Source: Steinernema hermaphroditum
Lineage: Eukaryota; Nematoda; Chromadorea; Rhabditida; Steinernematidae
Assembly: GCA_030435675.1 (NCBI GenBank)
Contig: CM059623.1
Span: forward strand, 11,874,092 to 11,938,091
DNA length: 64,000 nucleotides
Direction: 5' to 3'
Every line of letters begins with the position of its first letter. Position 1 is the first letter of the stretch. The notes below the pieces were generated by a model that ran no database searches, had not been told where the DNA came from, and saw only the letters and a program-made list of their open reading frames with translations. The translations under genes and the position numbers were made by a program. Below are positions 12,835 to 27,070 of the stretch, one piece after another.

Positions 12835-13145
12835 TGTTGACCAGGCCAATATGTCTTGATTAGGGCTAGAATTCCAGTCATCCAATCTGGTTGAAAAAAA
12901 GCGACTCAATGACCTGGCACTTTTTGACTCCAATGGCCCTATTCGAGTGCCAATCCTTATTTTTATACCTCCATCATCTCCGTCCGTAATCTTTCCTCTG
13001 GCTAAGATAGCATGTTTCGTTGTAATCATGGCCAATCTGTTATGATTAGGCATGGCATTCGAGTCGTCCAGTCGATTCGAAACCGGCGACTCCATGACTA
13101 AGTTCTTTTTGATTCGAATCATCCGAGTCGAGTGGCAACCCTTAG
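12835..13145. repeat. Degenerate direct duplication, period about 180 bp
   Basis: The segment around 12840-12960 (ggccaatatg...gattagggct...ttgactcc...attcgagtgcc) recurs at about 13025-13140 (ggccaatctg...gattaggcat...ttgattcg...gtcgagtggc). The shared order of motifs over about 110 bp suggests an old tandem duplication. Confidence 0.45.
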
Positions 13146-13489
13146 CCTTTCTGCCCCCTTCTGTAATATAGAGAAAGATTCAAGACAAATGTCCGAAAAC
13201 ACACAAGATATATTACCACATTAATTCATATCCAGAAGAATCAGGTACCTCCGTGCACTCGACGGAACGAAGTGCACTTCCAGGCCCGCTTAAAAGTGCG
13301 TCGTTTTGCAAATGGTAGTAGATGGATGCCTTTTGTCCACGAAATATTTCATACTTCAGAAGATTGATGCCTTCCAGATGTGTTAATCTCATTTCCTAAT
13401 TCCTCTCCCCCGGTATCATCCTCCACCATTACGTAACCACGTTCTTCTTCAAGATAAGACCTTAGAGGCACCACCCGCCCGTCGGCACT

Positions 13490-14130
13490 GGTCAACACTG
13501 GCGACCCCAATCACAACAAAAGCGGGGACCGCGGCGTGTGGTCGTCTGGTGATTTATGGGGCGATGAGTGGCGGGAGATAGCGGTGGCCCTCGGCATGAA
13601 AGTGGCCGTGGTGGTGGTCGCCGGCGACGACTTCGTCCACAGGGGATGCATATGCACATTAACATGTGTCGATGGCCCTTCGACGTCGGCCCTTCGAATT
13701 GATTTCTCCCCTTACTTCGTCTTCTTCTTCTTCTTGGGCGGTGGCCCGGTCGGCGATGTGGCGGCGGCCATAAAATCAGCTGCGAGAAGCACACGACCAC
13801 CACGACCGCCGGCGAGGGATCCAAGTTTTTTGCTCCTCTTTGAACAAAAACATCGCGGCCCGCCGGCGGCCAATCGACGCGACGCCGTCGTCGCCGACAA
13901 AGGTTCCTCTCGACGACGAGCTCCTCGGCCGCTCGTCGACGCTTCCGGGTGCCGCCGCAGAAGTGGCCGACGGTGTTATAACATTATTGAACTGCGCCGG
14001 CGACAAGAAGACGAACCCTCTTCGGTGGCGACGATACAAATCACCGTCCGTCGGGAGTACGGTAGGCGCGATCGATTTTTGTTTCGCTGCTTTTTTGCAC
14101 GGCTTCGGTGTAAAGGGGCGAGCTAAGGGG
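13490..14130. other. GC/CGN-rich island
   Basis: A 0.6-kb stretch much richer in G+C than its flanks, with many CGN and CCN triplets. It yields long overlapping open frames on both strands at once (for example about 196 codons plus and 110 codons minus). Such mutual openness reflects base composition. No domain is recognisable. It may be a regulatory or untranslated region. Confidence 0.5.
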
Positions 14131-17100
14131 CGCGGATGGGGTCGTTAGGATTGGACCTCGGGTTACACTATATGTAAGCGGTGGAATGTGTGCCGTAGAC
14201 ATCATTTTAAGATAATAATGGGATGGAAGGGAGAGGGTTGAAAAATGAGGGAAGGGGGAACGGAATCGACTATTCAAGATCGTCCAGATCATATCTTTTG
14301 AATCATTTGCAGATCCGCCTGCAAGGATGCAGGAAATCTTAGAATCTAGGCCTGAAAATCTGATTCAAGAGTGTCCAGATCATATGATCGAAAATATGGC
14401 TTTTGAATAGTACGAAGACCCGCCTAGAGTCTTCACTTAGAGAGTCTGAGACTACCAGCCTAAATACAGGTCTCAAGTTGTAATTTACTTATAAGGGAAC
14501 TTTGCATAAATTTTCAGCTCGATTTGAGGCGGACACTTCGAAAGGTTTCCTTGTAATTATATCATTAATGTAAAAAAATTAGAAATGTAAAAAAATCGCA
14601 AATTCATTAATAAGTTGTGGTGAACGAGTACCACCAAAAATCTAAAAAAAAAGATAGGGGTAGGTGTTCCTTTTGACGGATCACAAGATAGGAAGTGTTT
14701 TGCCAAGTGACATCATGATCCCCGCTTTTTCTTTGACAGCCGTATGGATGATTCCACATTCCACATCATAAAAGCATCTTGATACTAATTTAATCTATTG
14801 CCTCTATTTTTCACCTTTATCTCTTCATCGATTTCTTCTGGAAGACGATTACTACATATATCTTACCTTACAGTTACAAAGGGGCTCTTCACCGACGTGA
14901 GATCTCGACGTGCATTCCTGTGGATGGTTCTAAGAACATCCTTTTCAGAATCCGATAAAGTTGGAGATGTTTCTTGCTTTGAATAGAGCAAAAGAGGTTG
15001 CATTCTATATCAGTTAACGATTTCTCCTATATATGGAATGAGAGCACTCTTGATCAGATTTGTAGATTTCGGGGTTTTCGGGTCGCATACTCGAACCTTC
15101 GAGTTCAGGTTCGGAGACCGGAATCCGGACATCACAGCTCATGGTACAGTGGCTGCAGAGATTTAACACCTTTCGATGATTGATGGTAACATCGTTTCAT
15201 TGAATGATGACTACGATTATCTGGGAGATTGATTCATTTCAACTTTCATCTTGACAGCTGTGGTACGTGCGTTTGAGGAAGTTGAAAATTGGTTTTCTTC
15301 AGCTAGTTATTACATTACTCAGTATAGTAAGAGATGAACTTAGAAGTTTAGACACAAAATTCGTTAGGAAACACATCCCATCAAAAAAAGGCAGAATTTG
15401 ATCTCTGATGTGTAGACGTTAGACTATGACCACTTCTGTCTGGATGTTAAGTGGATCGAAGGGGCGACTACTTTGGACCCTGAGGTCTTGGACTCATTAA
15501 GTTCATTGATCAGAACCAAGTGGGGCAAGATAACCACTGGATAATTGAGGGTTGAAATAGCCAACAATTCTTAGCTGAGGATGTGAACCATCGACCGAGT
15601 CCATCTCCACATTTACGACTGAATTTTTTGTGATAATTTGTGATTTCCGTATTATAATGATCGAAAATTTATCGACAGAGAGAAGAAGGGTTAAATGGAC
15701 GTGATAGGTCCAAGATCCATCAATGTCCAGCTAGTAGGGCTATATTCTGGCAGGATCTCAGCCCCCTTCAGATGGGCATTCCCAGAAACGCTAACCTCCT
15801 CTTCTTGACGTCACATCACATTGTCCTTCCCCAACCGTCTGGAAACGAGCAGACCTAAGATCCCGCCAAAAGTGCAACCAATATTTACTTAGCCTCATCC
15901 GTCCTACGGTATGTCCGTCTTGAATCGATTGCCCGAAGAGAGGAGGCAGAATTTTTAACAACACCGACGTCGTCATATTTTGGACTTTGAGGTCAAGAAC
16001 ACCATGTGTCGTTCGGAGGAGGACGAGCCAACTATAGGGCCAAAGATCGCCTAATTCGGCTCAGTACCCCAAATGTCGTTAGAAGTGCAGAGATGGAAAC
16101 CGGCGATCGATCCGTCCTCCTATTTATAAATCCTCTGCTTTGAGTCGGTCGCTTTCCAAAAATACTCTTCCGAAGAACAGTGATCTCCACAACCAGCTCC
16201 GAGCACAACATCTCCGCTCTTTGCGCGTACAATAATCCGACCGGTTTTCGTGCGCTTTGTTTGTTTACCGATCCGCGCCAAAGTGATTTTGAGGATACGT
16301 GCGTTTTTGAGTGTTTCTTGCTCGTTCAAAGAAGCTAAAGTTTGCGATTTGAAAGAGCAGCCTAAGCAGCTTAAGCTTAACGTTCAACGCAATGGATACT
16401 CAATTATCTTGGAAGCTTGGAAGATTCATTCTACCTTTCCATTGAAATTTCGCTATCCGAGCCGGACCCAGAGCCAGAGCAAGCTTTCGGCTTGGATCGC
16501 TTGGATCCAGATGTATGACCGGTATGCTGGACGGGTAGGTGTGAAGCTCTAGGGCTCTCGGCTTAACTTGACTTAGCTCCTTCGCACTGTTCTACATGCA
16601 TTTAAAGGATTTGGATTCTTTTGGCATAGTTTCCTGATCCGAAACTTCAAACTCTCGGACTCTCCGTTTAACTTGGCTCGGCTCCGACTCCGGCCTCGTT
16701 TCACTGTTCTTCATGGACTCAAAGGATTCGGTTTCACAAGTTTTGGTACAACTTGTCCATACGCAACCACATAACGATCTTTAGTTTACCATCGTCATAT
16801 ATCTAGCCTATATACTGATACCTCCCTAAAATGCAAATCTCTACGGAAGCCTGAAGGCGATCATCGATCCTTTTATAATTTCTTATGGCGCATCTTCAAC
16901 GCCAACTATCAATTATTGCCATGATATCACGCATGAATTGTCATTAGTCCATTTGGTGTTGGTCGGTGAGGTACCGCTGAGATATTCCACGAAAACGTGG
17001 CTCAACAAAACAGACGGTTATCGCTTCTTCATTCCAAGAGAAGACGTTATTGAGGGTTACGGTAGTGAGGAAGAGCTTGGGAAAGGACCCAGGGCGTTGA

Positions 17101-20100
17101 ATGTTCATTTATTCCGCCTTCAGAGGGTGGCCAGCGAGAAGTTTTTTTGTGGGGAAATTCTCTTCAGATCGGTCGTTTATAGACGGTTAGACATTGTTTT
17201 GGACTCCAAGTGGATTTTCATTTTGAGTCAGCTTTGATCGGTCGTCCGCTGGGTCTATTGGATATCGATCTGACGCGTCACACTCTCATATTGTAAAACT
17301 TTACAAAAAGAAGAGTCTTTTTGAAAAGACATTTTACATAAAATACGAATCCTTTTGCACGAGAACGTCTAAAAGTTGAGTATTTAAAAGAACGTAACTG
17401 TGCAAGTTCACCTAGAGATATATTTCCACTCTTTATGCCCTATACATCTTATTCGCTACAAGGTGAACTCCCATCCAGAATGCATACCCATCCTTAGCCT
17501 CCACAGAGCTATCCCGCATTTCCAATCCGCGAAACCAGTCGAACGCCCCTCGAACGACTATACCCCGGAGTCGGCTCTTCCAGGGGAATTCGGACGAGCG
17601 GCGAGTATTATGTTGTTTGTGTTTTCGGCGACAAATTGTTTTCCGCACAAAAATAACACGCCATCGGCGCTGTTGTTTGTTTGTCGCTTTGTTGTGCGCC
17701 GGCCCGAACAGCACAGATAGTCCGTCCGCGGCCTCGAGGCAGTCAGTCCCCGGCAGGCATGACGCCTTCTTCTCCTGCGACAGTTTCGTCGGCGACGCGC
17801 ACTTTCGCGCGAAGCATGATGTTCGCCGCCTATCGATCGCCTCCGCTCGACGTGTTTGTGTTCCGTTCTAAACGTTCCTCCTAACGGGCTGGTTAGGGTT
17901 TCGAGGAATTCAAATTTTATGACTCTGTTTTCATGCACTCTATTTTTGAGTGACACGTGTCTGGCATGCTGGAAAACGTGGTTCTGTACTTTTGATTTTT
18001 TTCGGAGGGGTTTCGAGTGGAACAGGTTTGCTGGATCGTTAGGTGCAAAAGATTAGTGGTGACGGACACTCGTGTGCATTCCTAGAGGACTCTTTCGGTG
18101 ACGGTTTACCTAGATAAGTGTAAGAGTCATGTTAATTTGACGCAGAAGAAATGGAAAGTCTTTCAATTGTCGGACTATAGCCTATAATATCGTATAGTGA
18201 CTGATCAGCAAACCTTAAGGTCTATTTATAGTCCATTGACTGTGGAGCTTTCTGATACGAAGTACGCTAAAACTGCGTTAGGCTAAAGTATCTTTGCAGC
18301 GTAACGGAGTTTCAAGATGCATTAGGATTCAGTGAGTGATCCTAGATTTGCACAGGAGACCTGGCTGGACACACCATAGCCAGGAAGGCCTCCCAAGAAG
18401 TAGGCGCCAATTTGGCTGAAACTTTGTACCCTGGTAGAACTTCGGACGTGGAATCCAGTGCCATGTGGCGCTTTGGTCCCTCTAATTTTAAAGACTGAAG
18501 AGGGACCATATCCTTGATCTACTAAACAGATTGAAGTCAGTTCCCCTTGTAAAGCTCCACTTCCGAGAGGTAAGTTCTGTGAGCGGTGTTGGGGTGAATA
18601 TGACCGGTTTTGATATGTAGTGTTTTGATCAGCCTTTGTATTTTACTTCCACGTTTCAGTGATTTACTGAGGTTTTTAAAAATCCATAAACGGCGAGGAC
18701 ACTTTCATGGGGAAACCCTACTTGTTGTTAGCACTGGTGATGCCCGTGGGATTCGGGCACGCTTGCCTTCTTCTATACCTTCGTATTCGTCTCCGAGTGA
18801 GTCGGTCTCAACTTCCTGGATCAGTACCGTTCTTTTTATTTTTGGAACACCACATGAAGAGCCTGTGGATAGTGGAAATCTTCAGATTGTCCCTTCCTAT
18901 CACTATGAAGCTAATCTAAGTATCATTCTTAAATTTTTGGCTAATCATGCGCATAGAAGAACCTGAGGATAGAGATCACACGTGACTGCAAAAGCGATTG
19001 TTTGCTGGTTTTTGACCAGAAAACGGTTCATTTGCTAGTCATCCGTGACTTCGGAATGATGGTCTTCCGACTCTGCAATTCCAGTGTGATTACCGTATTC
19101 AAAGTTTCATTGAACACCCTCTTATGACCGAGAAGCGATGCACTCTGTTTTTAGCTCTGCAACAACAATCTCGTTTTTAATGATCGGTCAACCCGAACTT
19201 TATGTTTTGACACGATTCGATTCGTATTTGCGAAGAGACGTGCAGGCTGAGTCACCGTGTAGGTGTCGAAAGGAGTGTCGACAGCCACTTAGTGGAGCCA
19301 GTTACACGGCGCGGAACGTGTATGGATCGCTCTTCTTTTGTGATAGTCAAATTCGAAAAACACAAAGCTCAAACTTCCAAAAGCTGTGAGGAGTAATTTG
19401 GAACGTGATTATGATCAGTTTTAATGGCTTAAGAATTAGATTTCCATGGCCTCTGGAATGTGTCACAACGCAAATCGAATTAGATTTGTGTTCGGAATTC
19501 ATTCTCATTTGTAGTCAGCTGATGACTCCGAAAAACGGAGATTTTGTGATTTTAATATTCCAAGAGACCACTCTTTGCGGCTTTCAAAAAGAGAGAGTCT
19601 CGTTCCCGTCGTCTGAGAAGCAATCAGTGCAATGTCTCTTTGACCTGTTTTGGTGCATTTGAACAGAATTGCGAACGGAAATTCGAAAAATCTACGTCAC
19701 GTAATGACCTCTTCATAGGTGACATTCATCACTGAAATATCTCCTACGGGTAATCCATCCTCTGAGAAATTTTCCGATCAAACGCTTATTTTCACGTTTC
19801 ATTTAATTGACAAAACTACGGTAGTCGATGTCAACATGACGACGTCAATAGTGGCCTCTAAGCCTCTGTCTCCAAAAGATTCGTTCTAGACGTCTGCCAT
19901 CGATAGACACCTCGTTCCAGACTACTTCCCGACGACTCCAAACATGCACTTGTTCGATTTCATTACACAGACTCTGGTTCTCGAAACGTGTCCTATAAAC
20001 AAGACTTCAACATAAAATCCGCCATTTCCTCAAAATAAACTCGGATAATAAGAAAATACTCTGTTTGTTTTGTCTATCTGCATGTAAGCAGGCATTAGCC

Positions 20101-21418
20101 CCGGCCTGTTTTGTATATATAATACGCGCATATATAAGGACGACTGCTTTCGATGGAAAGCTGATGTTTTGGTGGACCGCGTCTAGATGCTCAACAACAA
20201 AACTTCCTTCGGAACTGGGCTGAACTTTGGAAGTTTTTTACGTCTATGTTTTGCGAGATAGTGTGTTTATTTTTTGAACTTCAAAACGATGGATTTGGTT
20301 ACTTTGCTGTTGGGACATCGGAAATTTCGGTGCTGGATCATCATGCCAGTGCTAGAATGATTGATTTGATAGAAGTCGATCTTCGGAGGCACTTCCATCA
20401 AGCACTTTCGAGGCGCTCTGGTTCTTGCAATGTACCCTATTTGAATATCGCTTTGATCACTCTTCTGCCCCCCCATCAAAGCTCCAGCTTTGAACCAGGA
20501 CACTCCGATGTTTGGGTTGCTAAAATGACTGATTTCTTTCTAGCCACTTCCATCATCTCTGCATGTTTCATTCAGTGACTCAGCGGCGAAAAAGTGTGGA
20601 TTCCGGGCAATGATGAATGGCGAGACTCTCTGTTTTCCCTCCTCTTCGTCCTTTCCTTCCGTTCGCGCCCGCACGCCAAGTCGAAGTCCAAAGAAACGCG
20701 GGTGGTCCTAAAAAGTTCGTTGACTTTTTTGCCAAAAAATGTTCCTCAATTCTTCACTCCACCGAATGGGGATGGTGGGACGGCGGAGGGATCAGAGTTC
20801 TATTAGGGTTATTTGGCAAAAACAGATTTCTGAGTTTATCTGATGTCTACATAAACAAGAAATGATTCACGGTCCTTCGGCCGTCCGCTATATTCAGACT
20901 GTTTTTATCGTTTCCTTTGTCATATGACTGTTTCGGGCGATGTGTTATTAGGACACTATTTTGGCGAAGTGATGTATCGTGGTATAAGGCAAACAGGATT
21001 CACTGGCCTATGAAAATCCAGCGGAAAGATCCGTCACTTTTAGCCTCTGATCGGCTACGCTTTTTTGAACGCCTTATGACGCCGATAACCGTTAGAATTT
21101 TATTTGAATGCGTCATATGACAAGTGTTACTATTGCACAAAAGATGTTCCGCCGCCGCACGTTCTTGTCCACTCAGCTTCTGTTAGTATCCGTTTGGATG
21201 ACTATTCCCATCTGAGGGTGTCGCAGAAGGATAGGGCAAAAGTGGGTGGAGCCGTGGATCCATTCACCCACCCCGGATATGAAGTCCACGCTGGAATGTT
21301 GCGATCCCGAAAAGGATATACTTTCATCTTTGAATGAGTGTCTGCGTGGCTACTGTATCCGCTTGCTTCCATTCAGACCATTAGCCATTTCCTCCCTGTC
21401 TTGGACGTCCTGCAGTAT
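14130..21418. other. Long gene-poor stretch
   Basis: No exon chain supported. A short imperfect direct repeat is visible at 14281-14300 and 14375-14430 (ccagatcatat ... cttttgaat ... gacccgcct, about 95 bp apart). Open frames at 16938-17237 and 20246-20578 are about 100 codons but have no family features and no convincing splice context. Confidence 0.5.
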
Positions 21419-21419
21419 A

Positions 21420-21847
21420 TACGGTAATCGACCGTTATTTGACTTCTGATTGGTTCTAGGCTATGGTAAAGCTCGAAATTTTACAATTGACACCAAGAAG
21501 ACACTGTAGGATATGGTTTTCGAGGGGCTGTTCTCCAAGAACACATTTTGGATACGGTATTTCGAGAGGATAGAGATGTTCATGCGGGCACTTGTTTATA
21601 TATGATTTCTAAAATTTGAGGACCCTATTCAGATATGATTACGGTATCGATATATAGGACCCTCTACATACATTTATCGTTATGGGAGACCTTATCTATT
21701 CTTCCAGGTACGGTATTTTTGTACTTGTGGCAAACGGCTGGCCCCAAATCACCTATAAATAGGCCATTCAATTACGGTAGTTGCAAGACATAGTGCCTCG
21801 CACCATGTACCCTGGAACCAATGCTCCCACCCTCCCCAGCTACGGTA
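21420..21847. repeat. Spaced TACGGTA sites
   Basis: The heptamer TACGGTA occurs at 21420, 21553, 21640, 21709, 21773 and 21841, with spacings of 133, 87, 69, 64 and 68 bp, always in the same orientation. The sequence between sites is not otherwise repeated. TACGGTA/TACCGTA also occurs singly elsewhere (for example 17060, 19815, 28070, 34195, 34549), but nowhere else this densely. Confidence 0.55.
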
Positions 21848-21849
21848 TC

Positions 21850-22680
21850 TTCGCGCCCTGTCGGAAGTGCTCGCGCATAAGTGCGTGTAAAAACACCGAA
21901 TTCGGTCCGCCGATCACTCGATCTCCGTTCGCACATTCTTCGCATCGCTTGCTTGTACACACGTCGACGACTTTCTCCATCTCCCGTTTTTTTCTGTCCA
22001 TGTGAACATGAGCACAACAACAACAATCGCCTCTCCTTGCTCGTCGCGTCTTCGCTCCAAATCGATCGCCCCCACTTGTTCTTCTTCTCCTTCTTCTGTC
22101 ACAATCGCCACCGCTGACCAAAGCCCAGCCAGCAGCAGCAGCAGCAGCTCCGCCATCAAACCAGGCGCGGATCGGCGGCGACCAAAAGCGCGAACAACGA
22201 ACGAACACAGAGGAGACGATGACGGAGGAGACGACGACGCGTGCCCCTTCGCCACACTCCCTACAGAACAGAGCGAATGGGAGATCGCGCCCGTTGTCTT
22301 CTTCTCGCCGCCGCCGCCGCTTCCCGATCGCCGTAGTGCTCTCTGTGTTGTGCCTGCACGGCGATTGGTGCTGGTCGCGGCGGCGACAACGACGGCGGTG
22401 GTTACGCTGCCAAACCGTCTTTTGCCGCCACCGAGCGGAGGCTTCTGGGATCATCGCCACCGCCGCCGCCGTCGCCGCTTGTAGAGGTCATTTGGAGCAC
22501 GCGCGAGCCACGCGCGGACACCAATCGCATTCACTCGTTCCGTATTCTCCCGATCGCCCCTCGTCGCGCGCCCCTCTGCAACGCGCCGCGACACGATTCC
22601 GATTATTTTGTGCGCACTCCACTTTGCGCATAAACAAAAACAATCCGTCCTGCATGTGTCCATCGGTGTGTGTGTGATAG
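21850..22680. other. GC/CGN-rich island
   Basis: Runs of CGCCGCCGC, CAGCAG and CGACGA type triplets make large simultaneous open frames in at least five frames (up to 206 codons minus and 160 plus). The predicted peptides are low-complexity Arg/Ser/Ala strings. I see no splice-bounded gene and treat the region as compositionally unusual non-coding DNA. Confidence 0.5.
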
Positions 22681-25600
22681 TGGTTCTGCCTCTCTCCTAA
22701 GACGCTTGGATCAGGTGGCGCGATAAGGTGCTTAGGAGTGATGTTAATTGGATTATGGTAATCTGACGCCTATCCGTTTAATTGATGGGTGATTAAAGGT
22801 GACAGACTGGAGGCTTCTGTCTGTCTGTGCCGTTTGTATGTGTTATGATGCCTCTTTTCTATTGGTTGCAACACTTAAATCGATCCAGATCACTTTGACA
22901 TCTGGTCAAAACGGTCTTGTCTCTAGACACAGACATCTTATGCTGGTCTATACACCTATAATTAGACTATTGTAATGAGACCCTTATCGATTTAATTGAT
23001 GAGACATTATCACCTTCTGCCTTGTTTAGGCCTGCTAGACACAAGCCCCTTATTCTAGACTCTTACTTTCAGGTTGCAGCAGTATTAGCCTCCCTCGCTT
23101 TCGATTCGTGACTAATCATCCAGTCCGTGAATGTTTCACTTTCGACACCTACACGTTCGCTGATCTTTTGTCTACTTTTTGTCGGCTATTACTGCCTTTA
23201 TCCAACGCTGACACGCGGAGCATTGTTCTTTGTCTTATTTCGCTTCGATCGAGGCGACCTATGAGCAATTTTTCCACAAAATGCTACATAGTCATCTTGA
23301 TAATTATGGCCTTTCAAGTGTGACTAATGACAATGTGATTCTAAGGGATGTGTTGCTGTGGGCTATCTGACACCACAATGTTCAATTGAACCGTTTTTGC
23401 AGGATAGATCCACAAGCTAATTAACTCAACAATCTCAGTCTACCAGACCAACCTCCGCGTGCATTTTACTACGTGCCTTGCTTCGCTTTCAATGTGGCCG
23501 AATTATTGGTCGTTACGGCTCGTTTTTCCTTTGAAATTTATGTCGCCGTCTGAGTTCTATGAAGTGGTCTCCGGGTCAACGTTCAGTCCTCGTCGAAGCG
23601 GTCTCCGTTTACCCCGAACCCTGAAATGACTGCTGATAAGAAGCGCTGTTCCTAAGAATTTCGCGTCACGTGTCTACGTCCTCTCCGTAGCTCCTATCGG
23701 TTGCAACGGAATTCCCCTTGCAGCTCGACGTTACAAATCAATAGATCAGGCGCCACCGCCCATTAATTTGCAATCCTTCTCACCTGTAATTAGCCTCCTG
23801 ATCACCCATTTGTCTCTCGCCCCATTGTGCACCGCCTTATCTCGCGTTTTTTTGACGAACCCTTATCGCGAAGTGTTTTGCGGGTCAGGTGTTGCGAGTC
23901 GCATAAATCAAAACACATCTGTGTCCAACACAAACTCGTCCGTTTCAGACAACTTTCTAGTCATCACAGTCTAGCAACTGTCCATCGTCCGCGTCTACTT
24001 TGTCGTCGTCTGACCGCCGCCTGTCCGTTCGCTCATCCCGGTATGTCTAGTTTTGTCTAGCTACCTTAACGACGGCAAAACAACAACAGTCCGGGTAATT
24101 AAAGCTCTCCGATCGGGTGTCAGCCAGTCAAGTGTTTGTTTCACACCTCAACGTCGTATCGATTGGATTGGATCGAAAGATCGAGTTTGCCAGTTGGCTC
24201 GATCCGAACATCTTTATATCTCTTCGATTGGGTAGTTTAGCATCCATAGGTGTAACGGAGATGAATGAGATTACACACGGGACTGGTCACTCTGTGTAAA
24301 CACTGTGAATTTGGCACAATATTGCGTAACGGTGGGTGAGTCACATAATTGGGATTCTAGAGGTGCGGTAATTACTAGTAGTACAGGTCTAAGTGCAACC
24401 TCATCTTAGACCCATCTAGTCACCTCCTAATAGCTGAATATGTGACGCATTGGAGTGCGATATCTACCTCTAGTTATTCAGCTTTCTTATCTGAATTGTC
24501 TTCTCCACTCTAATTCCCCCTAACGACGGTAGTTTGCCCCTCCCTCTATTCAGGATACAGATGTTTTGTGTGGCGCGTGCTCCATTTCGTTCGTAAACAA
24601 AAACAACGTTTTGATGAGGCACGGCTATTAGATCGAGGAGCTGTCTGCTATTCTGCACGCTTAGAACTGCACCTTGTTTCTCGACTGACCAATTGCGCTT
24701 TTGATCTTTTGAAATGTAGCCGAGAATGCCTATTGATCGCCTGTTAGGCAAAAACCGTCCTTCTGTTATTTTGCGATAATTGTCGGTCGCAATGACCTCC
24801 ACTGACCTGATCCGGAATGACCTTATTATGCGTGCTCCTATCGATCGAAGGCTCCCTTTCGTGATTTTTTGAGAAGAGGGAGAAGAGAGAGATTGTAGAA
24901 AGTGAGAAGGAGAAGGATGTAGTCCATGTTCAGCCTATTTGCAGAGACCTACTTGTGAGTCGCAATGCTGAGTTGAACCGATGCAAGATTTGAATTTCAG
25001 TGTATAAAGAAAGGTGTGGAATGTAGACAGCAATGTTATGCCCAGAAATCTGAAATTTGGACCATAATAAAGACGAGATGAATCGCTATACATCATTTAT
25101 AAAATATTGATCTCGATGATCTTGAGCCATAATCAAAAAACTCATCATCTGGCGATCCAAGAAGTAGCCCAAAATAAATCGTCATAGATCACCTGATTCG
25201 CGCTATTTCGCTCTTTGTGTTCCCGCGTCGGCCGGTGCGCGCCCACCCATCAGCGCCCAAAATTTACGACCTCCCTTATCACGACGGCCGAAACGTTACA
25301 AACACCGGGTGTTGGCGCGTGCGCGACGCTTATCAGCCACCGGCGCGCCTCGTGTGGTCGTATCAGAATTGGCGCCCGAATGATTTGTGTCGTCGGAGGA
25401 AGCGGCGGATTATCTGATTAGTCACATCTCGGCGGCAACTCGACCGCCACTTGCCACCGCCACCGCCGACAGGATGTTATCTCGACGAGCGGTCGGTTAT
25501 TATTATTCCAACAAGAGCCCTCGGGGCTAGCGGACTTCGCAAAACACCGGAAGTCGCTGTCTTGTTTATCGTCACTTTTAATTAAACTTACAAACGAGAG

Positions 25601-26450
25601 AGGTTGTTGATGTTTTGTACGATGAGGCGATGACGGTGGCAGGCAGGTCGCCGAGATCTCGGCCGTGCCGGTGTTTTTATTTATCCAAAAGGTGCGCTTA
25701 TTAGCGGACTTTGTTCCAAGGAGTTGGTCTACCGGAAAGCGATCGGTAGTGGGACGTGTTTACTGTTTTCCTGCCGCAGCGCGTGAGTGTCTGTTGGAGC
25801 GTATGCCTTGCACTTGGACACTGTCTAGACAGTACACGGATGCCGGAAAGGTCGTCTAGACAGTCCCAATGAATGCATTGTGATATCTAGATAAGGAAGT
25901 TAGTCTTGGCCAGATGAGACTTGCTGGAAAGTGTCTAGACAAGCTACGCACCGTTCAGACAATCCCTGGCTGAACAGGGTTACTGTAAAGCAACTCAATC
26001 GTCCAAAAAATGAGTATTTTAAGATGCCTAAAATGTCATAAATTCCAAAATTCTGTACATTGCATAAAATAAACATTACTTTTTCTATCTACCTTTCACG
26101 GAATTTCAAAAATGCTACATTCCTAATCACCTTCCGCTATGACAGGAATGCGGAAAGGTGACGTTCACCAATTTCTATCATCTGCTCTATACCCCATCGC
26201 CTATGCGCCTCCCTTCAAGACTCTTACCGTACCCCACGGCTCCGCCCCCTCCCCACGCCTCGTAAATAATATCCATACACGTCAAAACACATGCGGAACG
26301 ATCAAATCAGGGCGCCTATCGATTGACCTAGGCATGGGAAGTGGAAAACGATGTCGTCGCTTGTTTTTGAGACTAAGGCGTGAAAACAAGTAGTCAAGTT
26401 ATGATGCGCGTGTGTGTCGGGGTCGAAGCGTGACCTCTGCTCTCATCCTA
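22680..26450. other. Intergenic stretch, nothing supported
   Basis: It includes a weak GC-rich stretch at 25210-25500 and a patch at 25815-25950 where the palindrome GTCTAGAC recurs three times. A 110-codon minus frame at 24470-24802 has no recognisable family. Confidence 0.45.
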
Positions 26451-27070
26451 CTCATAACCCTCCGCCACCGCTGTCGCCGCTTCTCAAGAGCTGTTATTGC
26501 GCGCCACAATCAGTTAACGCAATTAGGGAGTGTGCGTGTGAGTGAGTGAGTGTGTGTGGTGGATCCACCGCCGAACTCCTTGGGGCGGCCAGCCAGCTTC
26601 TTCCGCCTCCGGGAGGACCTGCTTGGGCGGCTGAGTGGCGTGACATGCGATATCTTCGCCCCTTTTGGTGGTCCTCCACACTCGGCCACTTGTGCTCCTC
26701 ACGCCAGGCAGGACCACCAACCGCCACTACTCTCCTTCTTGTCTTCTTAGCTCCTCCAGGCATCGCTCGGGAAGAAGTCGTCATCGGCGTGGCCGATGTG
26801 TCCTATTCTGCCTATTTTCCCGTTCGCCCGCGCGCGATATGTTCGCCTCCTCCTCCTCCTCTAGTCGTCGTCGTCGTTGTCGTCGCTAAAGGGGCGTTTG
26901 TGGCGGCGGTGGCGGTGGTTGGAAGACGACGTCGACGGCGGCCAAGAAGAAGTGAGGACGGCACTGCAACGGGCTCGCGAGGAGCTGGCCCTTTGCCGAG
27001 CGCGCGGGCCACTCCTTCGCTTCCCTCGTCGATATATCAAGCCGGCGACAAATTGACCATTGTGGTCATT
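26450..27070. other. GC/CGN-rich island upstream of the Q-rich gene
   Basis: Third island of the same kind as 13490-14130 and 21850-22680, lying 0.6-1.2 kb upstream of the start codon at 27689. A promoter or regulatory role for that gene is possible from position only. Confidence 0.4.

Noticed and set aside
13492..14148. Several 80-196 codon frames on both strands
   Set aside because: Simultaneous openness in opposite frames reflects GC/CGN composition; the peptides are low complexity and no splice chain supports them.
21840..22677. 206-codon minus and 160/152-codon plus frames
   Set aside because: Same compositional artefact; strings of Arg/Ser/Ala with no domain.
24470..24802. 110-codon minus frame
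   Set aside because: No recognisable motif, no splice or promoter context; not better than chance for this length of non-coding DNA.
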